NCBI GenBank assembly: GCA_028551475.1
Contig: CM052355.1
Coordinates: forward strand, 10,831,129-10,895,128
DNA: 64,000 nucleotides
Reading direction: 5' to 3'
Origin: Casuarina equisetifolia
Taxonomy: Eukaryota; Streptophyta; Magnoliopsida; Fagales; Casuarinaceae
Positions 60,558 to 64,000 of the stretch are shown in pieces. The position numbers and the translations under genes are program-made. The number at the start of each line of letters is the position of its first letter. Position 1 is the stretch's first letter. The notes below the pieces were generated by a model. That model was given only the letters and a program-made list of their open reading frames with translations, did no database searches and had not been told where the DNA came from.

Positions 60558-61878
60558 GCCCTACAGAACAGAAAATAATCTTTGATTTTGTTGGTACCCA
60601 TTTTTCTTTGGGTCCATGAGTGTTAGGGATCATTGTGCCTTTTGGCACCCATATTCTTTTAATCTTAAAGCTTCTACCAGATTTCAATGGACATTTATCA
60701 ATGGAATGACCAACATATTTACAATATGTGCATTTATCATACAAAGAAGTCATGCTGTTTTTCTTTTCAAAGAATTTAGTAAAAGGTTTTGCATCTACAT
60801 TTGATCTATAGCCTATACCAGCCTTGTCATACATGCCTTGTTGTGATTGTAATATATTTTCAAGCATAGCACTACCACCATTAGCAAACTTGTTCAGCAA
60901 GCATGTTGAGCTATTTAGTTTGTTTTCAAGCTCTTTCTTTAAGCATTCAATATTTGACAGCTTTATAGTTAAAGAATCAATTTCATTCTTCATATGCTCA
61001 TGCTTTTCATTCAAATCAGAACACATACACATATTATCATTCATTTCAGATTTGTTTCCATGAGAAAAAATTGTTTCTTTTAGCTTTTTAATATCAAGTT
61101 TCATGCTTGAGTTTTCATTTATAGCTAGCTCATATTGATTCTTCATTTTCTCATGTTCTTCTACATTCAAACTTGATTTCTTTAATTGGCATTCAAGCAC
61201 ATTCTTTTCAGATTGCATGCTGGATAATTTTTCTTTTACTAATTTATTTTCAGATTCTAATTCATGCAATCTATCAACTACTTCATTGAATGTATCATTT
61301 AGCTCATTAAATAAAATACAATCTTGACACTTGTTAGATGTACTTACCTCATAGTTATCATAACTCTCCATTGCCATGAAACATTGAAAGTTCCTTTCAT
61401 CTTCTTCTTCATCAGAGGATGAGTTGTCTTCATCCCAAATAGGCATTGATTCACTCTTTTCAGCATGCCTTTCTATCCCCATGAAGCATACATTTGCTGT
61501 CTCCACTACTTCTTCATCCGAAGATGAGTCATCATCCCAAGTAGCCACCATTGCTTTCTTCTTAAACTTTCTATCCTTCTTTGCCTTCAAGGTTGGGCAG
61601 TTTGCTTTCATATGACCTGGTTTCTTGCACTCAAAGCAAAGATCATCAGTAGCCCTAGTTGCATTTTTACCTTTTGCTTTGTAGAACTTCCTTATTTTTC
61701 GAGCAAGTAATGCAACATCCTCATCAGAATCAGAATTATCATTATCATTTACAGCAGTCTTAAAAGCAATATTTTTATCTACTTTCTTTGACTCTTCTAT
61801 ATCATGGATTCTTCTATTGATTTGAAGTTCATATGTTAATAGAGATCCTATCAATTCATCTAGCTTCATTGTATTCAA
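60442..61878 (-). pseudogene. Sirevirus gag, downstream part
   Basis: A 478-codon frame. It carries a zinc knuckle CFECKKPGHMKANC, acidic stretches, a long coiled coil (from about LHELESENKLVKEKL onward) and a second knuckle CTYCKYVGHSIDKC. Two knuckles and a coiled coil are features of Sirevirus gag. It is separated from its N-terminal part by an in-frame stop at 61975-61977. Its last 40 or so codons overlap the protease frame. Confidence 0.82.
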
Positions 61879-61974
61879 ATTATTTCCTTCTTTGATGGCA
61901 GTTCTTTTAGCTTCCCAACTTGGATATAAACATGCTAAAATCTTTTTGACTAATTTCTTGTTTGGATAAGTCTC

Positions 61975-62418
61975 TCATAGCAATGTAAGTTTAGTAACAA
62001 TATCAGAAAATCTATTATACATTTCAGAGATGCTTTCACCTGGTTTCATCACAAACAATTCATAGTTATGGATCAACATGTCAATTTTAGAGTCTTTAAC
62101 CTTTTCGGTTCCTTCATGCAAGACCTCTAATTTATCCCAAAGTTCTTTTGCTGTTTGACAAGTAGAGATTTTATTATATTCAGATGCAGTCAAAGAATAA
62201 TACAACAAAGTCATAGCTTTACCATTTTTTTCCATTTCTTTAGAAACATCATTTGACCAAAGTAAAGGTGATTCTTTAGGTATTTCTATTGTTTTGTTTA
62301 TGATTTTCCAAGATTCTACATCCTGTCCCATTATAAACATTTTCATTATATTTTTCCAATGGTTATAGTTTGTGCCATCAAATATGGGTGGTCTATTGAA
62401 GGTCAATATGGCAACCAT
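61975..62418 (-). pseudogene. Sirevirus gag, N-terminal part
   Basis: Starts with MVAILTFNRPPIFDGTNYNH and contains YYSLTASEYNKISTCQTAKE and MKPGESISEMYNRFSDIV, hallmarks of the Copia gag (UBN2-type) domain. The frame ends at TGA 61975-61977 and continues open beyond it in the same frame, so a single stop divides gag. Confidence 0.85.
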
Positions 62419-62480
62419 TCTAGTTGCTATGTAAGGTTCACTATTATCTAACTAACGGTGGTCAGATTAGATAAAACCTG

Positions 62481-62492
62481 GCTCCGATACCA
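62481..62492 (-). other. Sirevirus primer-binding site
   Basis: The minus strand reads TGGTATCGGAGCCAGGTT two bases after the LTR end. It matches the complement of the initiator tRNA-Met 3' end (TGGTATCAGAGCC...) with one difference. Confidence 0.9.
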
Positions 62493-62494
62493 CT

Positions 62495-64000
62495 TGTTGG
62501 ATCCTATAGCAACCTAAGAGGGAGGGTGAATTAGGTTTCTCTTTAAAAAATTCACTTCTAATTTATGTTTAATTACTTTTTGCAATTAAATAAAGCATTC
62601 AAAGATAATTAAACACAAGAGAGACAGGACACAAGTTTACACGGTGGTTCGGCCCTTTTTCACCTACTTCCACCCTCTTCTCCTTCAACACAATCGGTTG
62701 AAGTCCACTTTACTACAAGGCTAGGAGAAACCTTCTCCTACACTTTCCAACTCCTCCTCAAGGAGTCAAACAATCCTTACACCAAGGATCACAATTACAA
62801 TGTGTGTCTCAACACACATCAACACGCCAAAGGTTATCAAACTTATTACAAATTTTGAACTAAGCTTCTGTAAGATATGCAATACAAGTTCAAAAGCTTC
62901 AAACAACTGCTAGAGGCTCAATACAGAGTAAATGGACAAAAGCCCCAAATTCGTTCAAACCCTAGCAGAATCTACTTGCAGAAAATCAACTTCAATAATA
63001 GAGTATAATGAAGCACAAATTGATTCTCTAGTAAGCAAGTACTAAGCTTAGAAATTAGTCACCCAATGAAGATCAAAATCATAGGTTTGGATGAGCTAGG
63101 ATGAGTAGTATGAGATGCTTCACAACTTGCTTTCTTTGCTTATAATTTTCGGACTTTTTTCATGGTGAAGACAAACTTGCTTAAATACCTTCAAAGCAAC
63201 TAACCTCTCACTTCAAAGAGTCGTTCTGACACTTCTAAGCACCATCAAATCTCCTTCCCGTTGGAGCTCCTTATTTCCCTCTTCACTGTCCATTTTCAAG
63301 CTTAAGAGAGACAGAATGTGGGAGAAGAGGTTCTGCCTTCGTTTATTTCAAAATCCCGTCCAAAACGGTGCAGTTTTGGTCTCAACTTAAATATCTATAA
63401 TTCGGGTTCTGTGGAGCAAGTTTTGGGTCTCACTCAAATCTTCTTCAATTCTCTCCAATCTTGAATCAATTCTTTGTGGGTCCTTCATAGATTGATAGAG
63501 CATCCTTTTCCTTACAAAAGCCTTTTGAAATCGTCTTTAGAAACCTTCTAATCTGCTTCCAATTTCACTTTTGATCAGTTAGGGCAAAAACTCGACGAGC
63601 TTCACCATTTCTTCAAATTTGATCCTCTCTGGGCAGTGGGTCTTTGATTTTTTTTCACAGAAATCTTCTCCTCTTCATTATTTTTCCAACGAGCTATCAT
63701 GCGCCTTGATCGGAGGTGAAACGGGTGGCCAAATCTACCGGCAAAGTCACAGCGTCATCGCGGGTCGAATTCTGGGTCGCAGGTCGCGCATTCTGGACTG
63801 GGTTGCGCACTGGGTCACGTTATGGGCCTGAGTCACATTCTCTGGACTGGGTCAAACCTCTCTGGACTGGGTCAGACTTTGGACTGGGCTCATTCTAACC
63901 CAATTTCCTGTATACAATTTTAGCATTAATTTTCTTATAAAACCCATAAATAATCAAATATTAATTATAATATTTTCATATTATAATTCTATTTAATTAT
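62495..64000 (-). repeat. 5' LTR of the Sirevirus (cut by window end)
   Basis: Aligns with 52963-54468 of the 3' LTR. Roughly 105 more bases should lie beyond the window. The TGGACTGGG cluster recurs here at about 63794-63880. Confidence 0.9.

Larger units (their letters stand above)
52963..64000 (-). mobile_element. Sirevirus-type Copia retrotransposon, interrupted, cut by window end
   Basis: Two LTR copies start with TGTTGGATCC at 52963 and 62495 and run in parallel 9532 bp apart. Read on the minus strand the order is 5' LTR, primer site, gag, protease, integrase, reverse transcriptase, RNase H, a 1.2-kb noncoding tract, polypurine tract and 3' LTR. Sirevirus traits are the long gag with coiled coil and a second zinc knuckle, the extended 3' noncoding region with repeated polypurine motifs, and the AGAGGGGGGGTGAATTAGGT-like LTR end. 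A 1632-bp insertion breaks pol. The LTRs differ by roughly 20-25 sites over 1.5 kb by eye, so insertion was relatively recent. The gag stop and the pol insertion make it non-autonomous. Confidence 0.9.

Overview
This is nuclear DNA from a flowering plant, almost certainly a eudicot. The evidence is GT-AG introns in recognisable plant gene families (LEA14, LEA-2/NHL, ATL RING-H2, reticulon-B, a golgin with a GRIP-related domain, MAKR), a nuclear tRNA-Ala, and Ty1/Copia retrotransposons including a Sirevirus. The intergenic DNA is AT-rich, and nothing resembles a bacterial operon, a CRISPR array or an organellar genome.

Layout. Bases 1-7,300 hold eroded Copia relics on the minus strand (one about 770-3,472 with LTR, primer site, gag and protease/integrase traces; a second about 3,760-4,870) plus unassigned DNA. 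Bases 7,335-8,451 hold a two-exon LEA14 gene with paired ABRE motifs. A tRNA-Ala(AGC) lies at 8,990-9,062. An internally deleted Copia relic joining gag to RNase H lies at 9,819-10,335. An intronless membrane LEA-2 protein is at 13,467-14,126, an ATL-type RING-H2 E3 ligase at 18,120-18,698, a membrane-anchored methyltransferase-like protein at 20,331-21,770 and a five-exon reticulon-like protein at 23,318-25,271. On the minus strand are a 15-exon golgin gene (27,591-35,529), a six-exon homologue of the U11/U12 snRNP 59K protein (39,263-43,418) and a MAKR6-like gene (about 44,942-45,678). Beyond 46 kb the window is repeats: an old plus-strand Copia relic (48,113 to about 51,420), then a fairly young minus-strand Sirevirus (52,963 to beyond the window end) with a 1.63-kb solo-LTR-like insertion in its pol region, flanked by a 5-bp target duplication.

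The genes do not form one pathway. Shared themes are ABA/dehydration (LEA14, LEA-2), the endomembrane system (reticulon, golgin, the methyltransferase) and membrane or ubiquitin signalling (MAKR6, ATL). A golgin intron with a near-perfect U12-type 5' splice site lies about 5 kb from a gene for a U12-spliceosome protein; this closeness is probably coincidental.

I found no convincing undescribed system. The most interesting small objects are a 57-nt tRNA-Leu(CAA)-like sequence lacking the variable and T arms but with acceptor, D and anticodon stems intact (43,811-43,867), a possible box C/D snoRNA (37,066-37,171), the candidate U12-type intron, and the nested retroelement structure at 53-64 kb. 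Exon boundaries were set by hand from splice-site and reading-frame agreement; a few could be off by a base.
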